Below, in pieces: positions 49,761 to 60,868 of a DNA stretch of 64,000 nt. A program made the position numbers and the translations under genes. Numbering within the stretch: the stretch's first letter is position 1; each line of letters opens with the position of its first letter. The notes under the pieces were generated by a model that had not been told where the DNA came from, made no database searches, and worked only from the letters and a program-made list of their open reading frames with translations. Source of the DNA: Aurantiacibacter odishensis (lineage in GTDB: Bacteria; Pseudomonadota; Alphaproteobacteria; Sphingomonadales; Sphingomonadaceae). Where the stretch lies: NCBI RefSeq assembly GCF_003605195.1, contig NZ_QYOS01000025.1:310001-374000 (forward strand). Direction: 5' to 3'.

Positions 49761-50108
49761 GATAAATGTCCCTTTCGTGAAGTTGGGTGGGGGATCCACT
49801 TTTCAAAAGCAATTTCTGGCCAGAAGACCGAGAGATCGCCTTGGAAAGAGAGCCTAATGCCCGCCTGAACCTGCAAGTAACAGACGAAAAGGTTTCAAAG
49901 CCAACTTCCACTTAAAGGCGTTGCATATTTGTGACAGATGCACGGGGGCAGGTGCGGCGCAAATGCAGCATCGGGTAAGTCGCCCTGCATTGTGAACTGT
50001 ATCATCGACCCGGGACAGCCGGTGCAACTGCCTTGGAGAGGGTGGAGCGGGCCGCAGCTTACCCTGCGACCCGCTCCCGAAGGCGCGACGGATCAACCCC
50101 GCCCCCGG
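49761..50108. other. 348-base gene-free stretch upstream of the TonB receptor
   Basis: No protein-like frame. The half nearer the UrcA gene has a GC stem-loop (GGAGCGGG, 50044-50051, with CCCGCTCC, 50070-50077, plus inner GCAG/CTGC), which probably ends the urcA transcript although a U-run is missing. The half nearer the receptor is AT-richer (49800-49930) and should contain the receptor promoter. TTGAAA near 49890 (minus strand) has no convincing -10. No operator repeat was seen. Confidence 0.45.
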
Positions 50109-50423
50109 TCAACCGGCGCCGCGCCGCCGATCCACGATGAGCGCCACCTCCCGCTCGAGCTTGTCGAGTGTTTCACGGTAGCAGGTGCGTTGCTGCGATG
50201 TCGGCAACTGGCGGTGCGCCATGTGGCGCTTGATGCCGCAGACGCGCATCGCGGCGCGATCGATCCGGCGGTCAAGCGCGGCGATCCCGCCGGGAGTAGC
50301 CAGGTTGAGGTCGTTGTAGCTGACAGTTACCAACTCGCCCTCTTCGGCAAATGCGGGGGCACCGACCGTTGCCCCTGCGACCAGTGCGGCGGCCAGGGAT
50401 GCCTTGATGGAAATGGTCTTCAT
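50109..50423 (-). CDS. UrcA family protein
   Basis: This 104-residue exported protein has a signal peptide (MKTISIKASLAAALVAGATV then GAPAFAEE). The UrcA core follows: VTVSYNDLNLATPGGIAALD, RRIDRAAMRVCG and, after a second Cys, DKLEREVALIVD. UrcA proteins are small, periplasmic, common in sphingomonads and caulobacters, of unknown role, with two Cys likely bonded. GAGGAGGAA lies 6-7 bases before the ATG. The longer frame from 50585 lacks this start context. It lies upstream of the TonB receptor on the same strand, divergent from bamD. Confidence 0.85.
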   Translation of the reverse strand: MKTISIKASLAAALVAGATVGAPAFAEEGELVTVSYNDLNLATPGGIAALDRRIDRAAMRVCGIKRHMAHRQLPTSQQRTCYRETLDKLEREVALIVDRRRGAG

Positions 50424-50750
50424 CGGTCTTCCTCCTCTTTCGGTGCCCCGAGCCCGCAAACGGCTAGCGGGCCAGGGCAACGCATTCGAGTAAGGGGAGG
50501 GTGAGGGGCCGCTCACCCGACTCTCGACGAGGTCACGGCAGGATTCGACGAGTTCGCGCCAACACCGATGACCGGCCCATCGCATTCGACAAACGTCGAG
50601 ACGCCTTCTGTTGCAACAATGCTACACCCGGTGGCGACTCCGCGTAACATTCTGAATGCCAGGCGCCTTGAGAAGACGGCGCGAACACAAAGCGGCAAAG
50701 CGCATCGCACTTCACTTGGCGTTCAGCGGAAGGCTAGTTATAGGCGAGCC
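50424..50750. other. 327-base divergent promoter region between urcA and bamD
   Basis: Holds no plausible gene. The right end carries a good bamD promoter (50716-50744). The left end is the UrcA ribosome binding site. Between them, repeated CGACGA/TCGA-containing segments (50520-50605) and ATTCGA occurrences (50486, 50542, 50583) form imperfect direct repeats, ATTCGA being the shared core. No known binding site was recognised. Confidence 0.4.
50716..50744 (+). promoter_or_regulatory. Probable bamD promoter, leaderless
   Basis: TTGGCG (50716-50721), 17-base spacer, TATAGG (50739-50744). The start codon ATG begins 6 bases after the -10, about where transcription would begin, and no Shine-Dalgarno sequence precedes it. 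The mRNA may therefore be leaderless. Confidence 0.5.
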
Positions 50751-51545
50751 ATGACTGTGAAGCTTTCGATCCGTAACGCGCTGCTGGGCGCGGCTGGTGC
50801 AACGCTCCTTGCCGGCTGCGGCGGTGGCCCTGATACAGGCGCGAGCGACCTTGCCTACGTCGCGCGCGATGTCGAATCGCTTTATTCTGCCGCGAAGTAC
50901 CGGCTCGACCGCGGTGATCTGCAACTGGCCGCCGGTCTGTTCGACGAGGTGGAGCGCCAGCACCCTTATTCGCCGTGGGCCCGCCGCGCGCAGTTGATGA
51001 GCGCGTTTTCCTATTACGCCGCGCGCGATTACCCCTCCGCCATCCAGTCGGCTTCGCGTTTCCTCTCGATCCACCCCGGCAACCGCGACGCGCCCTATGC
51101 CTATTACCTGATCGCGATGAGCTATTACGAGCAGATAAGCGATATTGAGCGCGACCAGGCGATCACCGAGCGCGCCTTGCAGGCGATGAACGAGATCGTG
51201 CGCCGCTATCCCGAAAGCCCCTATGCCGACGATGCCCGGCTGAAGATCGACCTGCTCAACGATCACCTTGCGGGCAAGGAGATGGAGATCGGCCGCTTCT
51301 ACGAACGCACCGGGCAGTGGCTTGCGGCGCAGCTGCGCTTCCAGAACGTGGTCGAGGATTACCAGACCACCAGCCACACCGCCGAAGCGCTCTATCGCCT
51401 CACCGAAACCAGCCTGGCGCTCGGTATCCCGGAAGAAGCGCAGCGTTATTCCGCGGTGCTGGGTGCCAACTATCCCGGCAACGAGTGGTACCAGAAGGCC
51501 TTTGAACTCATGCGGGATCACGCGCCCGATCGCATCGGGGGGTGA
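50751..51545 (+). CDS. bamD: Outer membrane protein assembly factor BamD
   Basis: This essential lipoprotein of the BAM complex inserts beta-barrel proteins into the outer membrane. The 264-residue protein has a lipobox (LLAGCGGG). Five TPR-type helical repeats follow from about residue 35, for example LYSAAKYRLDRGDLQLAAGL, ARRAQLMSAFSYYAARDYPS and APYAYYLIAMSYYEQISD. The YPESPYADDARLKIDLLNDH part is typical of BamD. The ATG at 50751 gives the proper signal peptide; the long upstream frame is excluded. It converges on a PilZ gene; recN is further downstream on the same strand. Confidence 0.95.
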   Translation: MTVKLSIRNALLGAAGATLLAGCGGGPDTGASDLAYVARDVESLYSAAKYRLDRGDLQLAAGLFDEVERQHPYSPWARRAQLMSAFSYYAARDYPSAIQSASRFLSIHPGNRDAPYAYYLIAMSYYEQISDIERDQAITERALQAMNEIVRRYPESPYADDARLKIDLLNDHLAGKEMEIGRFYERTGQWLAAQLRFQNVVEDYQTTSHTAEALYRLTETSLALGIPEEAQRYSAVLGANYPGNEWYQKAFELMRDHAPDRIGG

Positions 51546-51559
51546 GCCTGATGAACGGA

Positions 51560-51892
51560 CTAGGTGCCGTAGCGCCTGTCCGCGATTGATTGCTCGCGGC
51601 GATTCAGTTCCAGCAGGTCGCGCATCTCCGGCAGGTGCAGCGAACGGTCGAGCCGCACTCCGGCGAGACCATCGTGCGCCCAACGGATGGTGCCCTCGAT
51701 CTGGGTATCGGAAGCAACGATTACGACCTTGTCGCCCGCCTCGTACTTGGAGCGCCCCAGGTTGCTGATGCGGGCCCCCTGCTGGGAAAGCTCGATCAGC
51801 AGCCCTCTTGCAGCCTTGCGGCCATCCCGGCGCAGCTGGACCGGCAACCGGGTCGCATAACGCTTGTATGCCCTGATGGTGAGCACCGACAT
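51560..51892 (-). CDS. Single-domain PilZ protein
   Basis: This 110-residue cytosolic c-di-GMP receptor candidate has the PilZ motif order with an Arg-rich N-terminus, AYKRYATRLPVQLRRDGRK (RxxxR-type binding). ELSQQGARISNLG follows, where the usual (D/N)xSxxG box reads ExSxxG. A GxxxGVRLDRSLH segment ends the barrel. The Glu in place of Asp/Asn may weaken ligand binding. It lies on the minus strand between bamD and recN. A CtrA-like half-site (ATGGTTAA, 51952-51959) is 60 bases upstream of the start. The target is unknown. Confidence 0.8.
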   Translation of the reverse strand: MSVLTIRAYKRYATRLPVQLRRDGRKAARGLLIELSQQGARISNLGRSKYEAGDKVVIVASDTQIEGTIRWAHDGLAGVRLDRSLHLPEMRDLLELNRREQSIADRRYGT

Positions 51893-52037
51893 CGCGGCCT
51901 AGCCCTCCTGAATTGCCCAAACCTTAAATTACCAAGGCAGTGTGAGCGGAAATGGTTAAGAAACCGTCGCCATCCACTTTTTGCCGCGCGGCAATCGTTG
52001 CGCTGGCTGGGGCGGCGACGTAAAGCCGGTGGCAGCT

Positions 52038-53701
52038 ATGCTCACCGCTCTTTCTATCCGGAACATCGTGCTGATCGAGGCGCTCGACCTGGCGTTCGGG
52101 CCGGGGCTTGGCGTGCTGACCGGGGAAACCGGGGCGGGCAAGTCCATCCTGCTCGACGCGCTGGGTCTGGTGCTTGGCAACCGCGCCGATTCCGCGCTGG
52201 TGCGCGCAGGTGAAGAACAGGCGAGTGTTACCGCGACATTCGAATTCGGCGCGCTGCCCGTCCCGGTGAAAGAGGCGCTGGACGAGGCGGAGGTGGACGT
52301 GGAGCCGGGCGAACCGCTCATCATCCGTCGCCGCCTGAAAGCCGACGGCGGATCGAAGGCTTTCGTCAACGATCAGCCCGTCGGCGTTGCTCTGTTGCGC
52401 GCGCTTTCTGCCGCGCTGGTGGAGCTGCACGGCCAGCACGATGATCGCGGCCTGGTTAATCCGCGCGGCCACCGCGCCCTGCTCGATCGCTATGCCAATG
52501 CAGATGTGGCAGGCGTTTCTGCCGCGTGGGAAGACTGGCGCAAGGCGCGCGAGAAGCTGGCAGATGCACGCGAGGCGATAGAACAGGCGAAAGCCGATCA
52601 GGACCTGCTGCTGGCGCACCTTTCCGAACTCACGAACATCGAGCCGCATGAAGGCGAGGAGGAAAGCCTCGCCCATGCGCGCACCGACATGCAGAAGGGC
52701 GAGAAGCTGGCGGGAGACCTCGAAGACCTTCGCACCGTATGGGACGGATCGGAATCGCCGCTCGCCTCCCTGCGCGTGGCCGCCCGCAAGCTGGACCGCA
52801 TCGCGCCCGAGCACCCCCTGCTGGCCGAGGCACTGGCGGCGCTGGACCGCGCGGTGATCGAGGCGGGCGAGGCGGAGGACAAGTTGCAGGCCGCGGGCGA
52901 GGCCTTGCAACATGATCCGCTGGAACTGGACCGTATCGAGCAGCGCCTGTTCGAGCTGCGTGCCTTGGCGCGCAAGCACAGCTGCCAGGTGGACGACCTG
53001 CCCGAAGTGATGCGCTCTCTTCGCGCAAAGCTCGATGCCATCGAGCAGGGCGATGCAGATCTGGCCGACCTTGAAAGGGCAGAGCGGACTGCGCACGAGA
53101 TTTACCACGCGCGGGCCGAAGCGCTGCATGGAACCCGCGTGTCTGCCGCCATGCAACTGGACGAGGCGGTTGCGGCAGAACTCGCGCCGCTGAAACTGGA
53201 TGCAGCCCGATTCAGGACGGCCGTGGCGGAGCAGCCGGAAGAGAAATGGGGTCCGCAAGGGATGGACTCGGTCGAATTCCTGATCGCCACCAACCCCGGT
53301 GCCGACTTCGCTCCGCTCACCAAGATCGCATCGGGCGGTGAATTGTCCCGCTTCATTCTGGCGCTGAAAGTGGCGCTGGCGGAGCAGGGCGGGGCGGCGA
53401 CTGTCATCTTCGACGAGATCGACCGCGGCGTGGGCGGCGCGGTCGCTTCTGCGATCGGCGAGCGGCTGGCGCGGCTGGCCGGGGACGGTGGGCAACTGCT
53501 GGCCGTGACGCACAGCCCGCAGGTCGCCGCGCGTGGCCGCACGCACTACATGATCGCCAAGGCATCGTCGGGAACGGTAACGAAGACCTCGGTCGCGCTG
53601 CTCGACGAAGGCGGGCGGCAGGAAGAGATCGCGCGAATGCTCTCGGGTGCGGAAATCACCGACGAGGCACGCGCACAGGCGGATCGCTTGCTGGAGGGAG
53701 T

Positions 53702-53705
<4 letters not shown>
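52038..53705 (+). CDS. recN: DNA repair protein RecN
   Basis: This 555-residue SMC-like ATPase acts at double-strand breaks. The N-terminal half has the Walker A GLGVLTGETGAGKSILLDAL. Two long coiled-coil arms occupy about 150-350. The C-terminal half has the ABC signature IASGGELSRFILALKVAL, Walker B TVIFDEIDRGVGGAVASAIG and a final LAVTHSPQVAARGRTHYMIA segment. The ATG at 52038 gives the usual start MLTALSIRNIVLIEAL. Its stop overlaps the next gene by four bases, making it the head of recN-lipoprotein-ligA. Confidence 0.95.
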
Positions 53706-56268
<2,563 letters not shown>

Positions 56269-56269
56269 C

Positions 56270-56941
56270 CTAGTCGTTCGGCATAAGGTGTATTTCGCGC
56301 ACGCAGGACGTGTCCCGCTGGCCCAGCGCGAACACCACGGCGTCGGCGATATCCTCCGGCTGCAGCTTGGTGGGCTTGCCCTCGTCGAAGAAGGGCGTGT
56401 CCACCATGCCCGGCGAGATGACGGTGCAGCGGCCACCCCATTCGCGCATTTCCTCGGCCAGATTTCCGGCAAAGCCATGCACGAACCACTTGGTCGCGCC
56501 GTAGATCGAGCCTTTCATGTGATCGCGTCCTGCCTTGGAGCCGGTGACCACGAACATGCCCTTGGTCTTTCGCAGGTGCGGCAGGGTGGCGTGGGCGGTG
56601 TAGAGCACGGCCAGGATGTTGAGGTGGATCATGTCATGCCACTCGGCGGGATCGCCGTTCTCCACGCCCGGATTGTCCACGCCCTTTCCGGCATTGGCGA
56701 ACACGCCGTCGAGACCGCCGAAGTGATCGACGGTTTTCGCCACCGCCTCGTTCACGGCGTCACGGTCCGTCACGTCGCAGGGCAGGGCGAGGGCGGCGTC
56801 GCCGATTTCGCCGGCCAGCGTTTCCAGCTTGTCCTCGGACCGGGCGAGCAGCGCCACGTTCCATCCGGCCGTGGAAGCGGCGCGCGCGGTGGCCGCGCCG
56901 ATGCCGGTGGAGGCTCCGGTGATGAGCAGGGTCTTCGTCAT
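56270..56941 (-). CDS. Short-chain dehydrogenase/reductase
   Basis: This 223-residue SDR has the cofactor motif LLITGASTGIGAATARAA. VFANAGKGVDNPG replaces the usual NNAG. The catalytic residues are the Ser of VVTGSKAGRD, and Tyr-x3-Lys as YGATKWFVHGFAGNLAEEM. RVG-type NADP preference is suggested by Arg after strand 2 (LLARSEDKL). It resembles YdfG-like serine dehydrogenases or general carbonyl reductases; substrate unknown. It converges on ligA with only one base between stops. Confidence 0.85.
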   Translation of the reverse strand: MTKTLLITGASTGIGAATARAASTAGWNVALLARSEDKLETLAGEIGDAALALPCDVTDRDAVNEAVAKTVDHFGGLDGVFANAGKGVDNPGVENGDPAEWHDMIHLNILAVLYTAHATLPHLRKTKGMFVVTGSKAGRDHMKGSIYGATKWFVHGFAGNLAEEMREWGGRCTVISPGMVDTPFFDEGKPTKLQPEDIADAVVFALGQRDTSCVREIHLMPND

Positions 56942-57020
56942 GATAGGTCACTCTTGCATTGGGGAGGGTATGCAAGGGTAATCGCTGGCGAGGCTCGCAG
57001 GTTCCGCGCCGGAAAAGGGT

Positions 57021-57347
57021 TCAACCACCGGGCCTGTCGATTTCGCCCCTACCGAGTTCGCGCAAGTCGAAATGTGCGCGGATGTGATCCAGCACGGCGG
57101 GGTAGAGCGGGTTATCGAAGAGCAGCCCGGCGTAGGGTCTTTCCTGCCAGCGGATGGTCGCATCGATAGGACCAACCGGGCCGATCTTAATAGTGACGGT
57201 CTTGCCCGGAGTCAGCAATCCCATCCGGTCGAAGATGCGGCAGCCGCGCTCCGACAGATCCACGATCGTCACGTCGCGCTTGCCCGTGCCGGTGCGCATC
57301 TTGCCGATAACGGAAATGCCGTGCCGCTGCGCGTCGCGTTCCGTCAT
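57021..57347 (-). CDS. Single-domain PilZ protein
   Basis: This 108-residue protein has the PilZ core VTIVDLSERGCRIFDRMGLL, with a proper DxSxxG box (DLSERG). It lacks the N-terminal RxxxR motif: MTERDAQRHGISVIGKMRTG offers only an irregular Arg pattern, so c-di-GMP binding is uncertain. The body VTIKIGPVGPIDATIRWQER and ends in a charged tail. A palindromic sequence lies about 90 bases upstream. It is on the minus strand downstream of DUF2459. Confidence 0.78.
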   Translation of the reverse strand: MTERDAQRHGISVIGKMRTGTGKRDVTIVDLSERGCRIFDRMGLLTPGKTVTIKIGPVGPIDATIRWQERPYAGLLFDNPLYPAVLDHIRAHFDLRELGRGEIDRPGG

Positions 57348-57431
57348 TGCAATCTTGCCCCGTCAATGGTTGCTGACCCCTGCGGCGGGGCTTACAGATG
57401 ACACTACCGTGCGGCAATGGCGAAACATGCC

Positions 57432-57455
57432 AGGGTAATACCGGTATTAACCCTT
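57432..57455. promoter_or_regulatory. Palindromic operator-like element upstream of the PilZ gene
   Basis: AGGGTAATACC followed directly by GGTATTAACCCT: 11-base arms, perfect except for one extra A in the right arm. It is AT-rich compared with its surroundings, has no U-run, and lies between the DUF2459 stop and the PilZ start on the minus strand. It looks like a dimeric regulator site rather than a terminator. Confidence 0.5.
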
Positions 57456-58194
57456 AGGTCTCGCGGTTTCCTGCCGTGCCGGGCTCGGGTATCCACTTCA
57501 TCACCCCGCCGGCGAACGGCGTCCACAGGCCCATCTCTATCCCCGCTTCGGCCAGGGTATTGCCGACCCAGGTGTTGCAGGTGTTGGCGAGGGTGTAGCT
57601 GCCCTCGGCTTCGTAATAGGCATCATTGACATAGGTGCCGGAAAGAACCTGGCGCGTCTTACCGGAAGGGATGGAAGGGAGCGCATCTTCTATGGCCGCG
57701 ACGAGTCGTTGATACTGGACCAGCGAAATCTCGACAGGGCGATGGTTCGGGCCCGCGCCGGGGCGCACGTAATGGCTCACCCGCATCAGCGGATCGCCGC
57801 CCACCGTGGCGATGCGCAGCGCGGTGCTGGCTTTCAGGTCGCCCCAGGTGGGCACGTTCAGGAAGACCTCGCGCTCGCCCCAGCCGATCGATAGGTGCGT
57901 GGGCATCCGTCCGTGTTCGTCCGGCTGGGAAGCGCTGGGAAAGGTCTCGCGCCAGTCCTTGCTGGCGGACACGACGGGTACGATGATGCCCGTATGCGTG
58001 CCGTTGGTTTCCACCATGATGGTGACGGTTTGCGCCGCTGCGGCCTCGCTCTTTACCGTCTCGTGGCCGGGGATCGAACTGCCGACCCATGCGGCAAGCG
58101 GATAGCCCACGACGAGCGCCAGAAGTGCTGCGAGCACGATCAGCGCAATGCGCAGCAGGCGGCGCCCTATCCCTGGAACCGATGCCGCAGCCAC
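57454..58194 (-). CDS. DUF2459/TIGR02117 membrane-anchored protein
   Basis: This 246-residue protein has one N-terminal helix (LLRIALIVLAALLALVVGYP) and a periplasmic domain. Its conserved blocks are VETNGTHTGIIVPVVSASKD, LSIGWGEREVFLNVPTWGDL, HYVRPGAGPNHRPVEISLVQ and ANTCNTWVGNTLAEAGIEMG. This is the TIGR02117/DUF2459 family, with His-Cys-containing motifs that hint at a papain-like or hydrolase fold; function unproven. The start is GTG at 58194 with GGAG about 7 bases before it, overlapping the end of prmA by 28 bases. Confidence 0.87.
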   Translation of the reverse strand: MAAASVPGIGRRLLRIALIVLAALLALVVGYPLAAWVGSSIPGHETVKSEAAAAQTVTIMVETNGTHTGIIVPVVSASKDWRETFPSASQPDEHGRMPTHLSIGWGEREVFLNVPTWGDLKASTALRIATVGGDPLMRVSHYVRPGAGPNHRPVEISLVQYQRLVAAIEDALPSIPSGKTRQVLSGTYVNDAYYEAEGSYTLANTCNTWVGNTLAEAGIEMGLWTPFAGGVMKWIPEPGTAGNRET

Positions 58195-59072
58195 AGGATG
58201 CTCCAGTCCCCGTTCACGATGCGCCGGTGCAGACGGAAGCCCGCCCGGCGATAGGCGGCGCGCACGCTCTCTTCCTGCTTTTCCAGCAGACCCGCCAGCA
58301 GGATGCTGCCGCGCGGCGCCACGGCCCCGGCAAAATCGTTCGCCATGTCAATCAGCGGCCCGGCGAGAATGTTGGCGATCAGCAGGTCATAAGGTGCGCG
58401 CGCCTGCAAGGCAGGGTCGTCCATCCCGTCCGCGATCACCATGGCCAGCTGGCCGCGATCGGTGCCGAGGGGGATGTGGTTCAACTCGCAATTGGTCACG
58501 ACGGCGGGGCCGCACACCGGATCGATATCGCTCGCCGTGGCAAAGGCCAGCGGCCACAGGTCCATCGCGGCAAAGGCGAGGAGCCCGGTGCCGGTGCCGA
58601 TATCGGCCACCTTGCCCGGCAGAAGCCCCTGCGCTTTCATGATATGCAGCATTTCGAGGCAACCGGCGGTCGTCTCGTGTTGTCCGGTGCCGAATGCCTG
58701 CGCTGCGGGAATGACGAATTCGGTCAGCGAAGGATCACCCAGCGCGGCGTGATCGGGCGTGCGCACGCGGAAGCGGCCTGCGCGGATGGGCTCCACGCCC
58801 TTCTGGCTCTCGCTGACCCAGTCGGTGTCGGGCAGCTTCTCCGCGAGGATCGCCGGCACCGGCTCGTCGAACAATTCGTGCAGGGCCTTGCGCTCTGCTT
58901 CGCTGGGCTTGCCCTGCGTATAGGCTTCCAGCCGCCAGACGTCGGGCTCGTTGGGATCGACCTCGTATGCGGTGAGGACGATGTTCTCGTCCCAGCCGAT
59001 GCTTTGGTCGCACCGGTCCAGCGCCGCATCGACCTGCGCCTTCGAGGCGAGGGCGGACAATTTCCAGCTCAT
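58167..59072 (-). CDS. prmA: Ribosomal protein L11 methyltransferase
   Basis: The 301-residue enzyme trimethylates L11. An N-terminal recognition domain (about 1-100, with WKLSALASKAQVDAALDRCD) is followed by a Rossmann SAM domain. Key parts: FVIPAAQAFGTGQHETTAGC, motif I VADIGTGTGLLAFAAMDLWP, and LLIANILAGPLIDMANDFAG (NILAxPL, diagnostic). The ATG overlaps the stop of the beta-lactamase gene upstream (ATGA). It is therefore co-translated with that gene and with DUF2459 downstream. Confidence 0.95.
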   Translation of the reverse strand: MSWKLSALASKAQVDAALDRCDQSIGWDENIVLTAYEVDPNEPDVWRLEAYTQGKPSEAERKALHELFDEPVPAILAEKLPDTDWVSESQKGVEPIRAGRFRVRTPDHAALGDPSLTEFVIPAAQAFGTGQHETTAGCLEMLHIMKAQGLLPGKVADIGTGTGLLAFAAMDLWPLAFATASDIDPVCGPAVVTNCELNHIPLGTDRGQLAMVIADGMDDPALQARAPYDLLIANILAGPLIDMANDFAGAVAPRGSILLAGLLEKQEESVRAAYRRAGFRLHRRIVNGDWSILWLRHRFQG

Positions 59073-59998
59073 TGCGCGGATTCCATTGCGAGGCGTTCCT
59101 CCAGCACACGCAGCCTGTCTGCGGCGTAGGCGGCGCAGGTCATACCGCTTTGCCAGTCACTTGCCAGCAACTTGTCGCGCATGCCGCTGGCGGAGGGGTG
59201 CGGGGTGAGGAGCACGTCGCAGTCGAGCGCGGCGAGCCGGGCAAGGCCATCCCGGAATGCCTGCACGTAGTCCGGATGATCGGTGAAGCGATAGCCGTCG
59301 GCGCTGATTGCGGAGAGGCTGTCGGCATAGACGATGTTCTTGCAATCGCCTGCCTCGCAGCTTTCCCACTGCCACGTCAGCGCACCGGGCGTATGGCCGG
59401 GCGTGGCAATGGGCTTGAAGGTAAGCCCGGCGATTTCGACAGGCCTGCCGGGCGTAACGGCGGACACGACGGCGCGCGGCACGGGATGCATGGGATCGTG
59501 CATGCCGAATTGCGGGTCTTCGGGATGCTCCTCGCCGCTTTCGATCACTTCCAGCGCTTCGGGCGATGTGTAAACGGGCGCGCCGGTGTTCTGGTGAACC
59601 CACCACAGCCCGCCGACATGGTCGAAATGCTCGTGGCTGGTCAGCACGCCGCGCAGGTTCTGCGGCTGGAAACCCAGCGTGCGGATATTGCTCAGCACCA
59701 CCCGCGCGCCGTTGCGGGTGCCGCTGTCGATCAGCACGTGGCCCTCGGGCCCGGCGACGAGCACGGCGGAAATGCCACAAGTGCCCACGTGATAGGTGTC
59801 GCCGTACACGCGGAAGGGCTGGGCGCGCTTGTCCCATTCGTCCCAATCGGTGCATTCCTGTGCCCATGCGGAGCCGTCGCCTGCATTGGCGCGCGCGGAG
59901 TCCAGCGTGGCGGCGCTGGTGCGCGGCACCGGCGGCTGCGGGGCGACGCAGGCAGCCAGCGACAAGCTGGCGAAGAGGGCGACAAGTCTAGCGGACAT
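59069..59998 (-). CDS. Subclass B3 metallo-beta-lactamase, lipoprotein
   Basis: This 309-residue enzyme starts MSARLVALFASLSLAACVAP, with a lipobox-like LAAC ahead of the mature Cys17. Zinc ligands of subclass B3 are all visible: His122, His124, Asp126, His127 in TSHEHFDHVGG, His202 in PGHTPGALTW, and His267 in LLTPHPSASGMRDK. The B3-typical YADSLSAISADGYRF is also present. B3 enzymes hydrolyse penicillins, cephalosporins and carbapenems; chromosomal forms are frequent in environmental bacteria. The ATG at 59998 overlaps the SDR stop by 11 bases. Membrane anchoring would keep it cell-bound. Confidence 0.92.
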   Translation of the reverse strand: MSARLVALFASLSLAACVAPQPPVPRTSAATLDSARANAGDGSAWAQECTDWDEWDKRAQPFRVYGDTYHVGTCGISAVLVAGPEGHVLIDSGTRNGARVVLSNIRTLGFQPQNLRGVLTSHEHFDHVGGLWWVHQNTGAPVYTSPEALEVIESGEEHPEDPQFGMHDPMHPVPRAVVSAVTPGRPVEIAGLTFKPIATPGHTPGALTWQWESCEAGDCKNIVYADSLSAISADGYRFTDHPDYVQAFRDGLARLAALDCDVLLTPHPSASGMRDKLLASDWQSGMTCAAYAADRLRVLEERLAMESAQ

Positions 59999-60698
59999 AG
60001 CTGGCACCATTGGCGTCGATCACCGCGCCGGTCATGCTGGGCGGTGCGTCGAGAGAGCAGAACACGGCGATATCGGCGATCTCCTCCGGCTCCGCCACGC
60101 GGCCCAGCGGGATATCGGCCAGCAGGCCGGGGCCGCCGCGGCTCTCCAGGTAGTCGCCCGCCATGGATGTGTCGGTGAAGCCCGGAGTGATAGCGAAGGA
60201 GAGGATCCCTTCCGCAGCATATCCACGCGCGATGGTCTTGTGCATCGCCACCATGCCGCCCTTGGCTGCGGCGTAGTGCCAGTGCGCCGGACTGTCTCCG
60301 CGATAGGCCGCGCGGCTGGCAATGTGCACGATGCGGCCGCCGCTGCCGCGCTCCTGCCAGTGGCGCACGGCGAACCGGCTGAGCTGGGCTGCGGCGGTGA
60401 GATTGATGCGCAGGGTGTCCTCCCACCTGTCCAGCCATTCGATGTCGCTGGCGACGAGGGGTATCTGCTCGAACAGTCCGGCATTGTTCACCAGCACGTC
60501 GATCCGGCCGTCCAGCCGGTCCAGCGCTTCCTGCCAGAGCATCTGCGGGGCCGGCGGATCGGCGAAGTCGGCGGCGATGGTGCGCGAATCGATGGCCCGC
60601 GTGGCGTGGCCCATCACGTTGCAGCCGCGTTCTGCCAGCTGGTCCGCTATCGCCTGGCCGATGCCCCTGCTGCTGCCGGTTACGAGAATATTGGTCAT
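59988..60698 (-). CDS. Short-chain dehydrogenase/reductase
   Basis: This 236-residue SDR has ILVTGSSRGIGQAIADQLA at its start, LVNNAGLFEQIPL, and the catalytic Ser in VHIASRAAYRGDSP. Tyr-x3-Lys appears as YAAAKGGMVAMHKT, and the C-terminal GAVIDANGASYVR is typical of FabG-like reductases. A conserved dinucleotide loop favours NADPH. It heads the minus-strand run SDR, beta-lactamase, prmA, DUF2459, divergent from the succinate dehydrogenase operon. Substrate unknown. Confidence 0.87.
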   Translation of the reverse strand: MTNILVTGSSRGIGQAIADQLAERGCNVMGHATRAIDSRTIAADFADPPAPQMLWQEALDRLDGRIDVLVNNAGLFEQIPLVASDIEWLDRWEDTLRINLTAAAQLSRFAVRHWQERGSGGRIVHIASRAAYRGDSPAHWHYAAAKGGMVAMHKTIARGYAAEGILSFAITPGFTDTSMAGDYLESRGGPGLLADIPLGRVAEPEEIADIAVFCSLDAPPSMTGAVIDANGASYVR

Positions 60699-60868
60699 GG
60701 CCGACTGTCATAGCGGGGGGCAAGCCGCGGGGAAAGTGCAGGAAATGCGGCAGGAAATGCCCGCCGATTTATGCACGACCTGCCCGAAGGGCCGCTTGTA
60801 ACGCGCGTCACAATCGCTAGAGGGAGGGCACGAACCTTGGGGCTCACATACACGCAATGGGACGTTAC

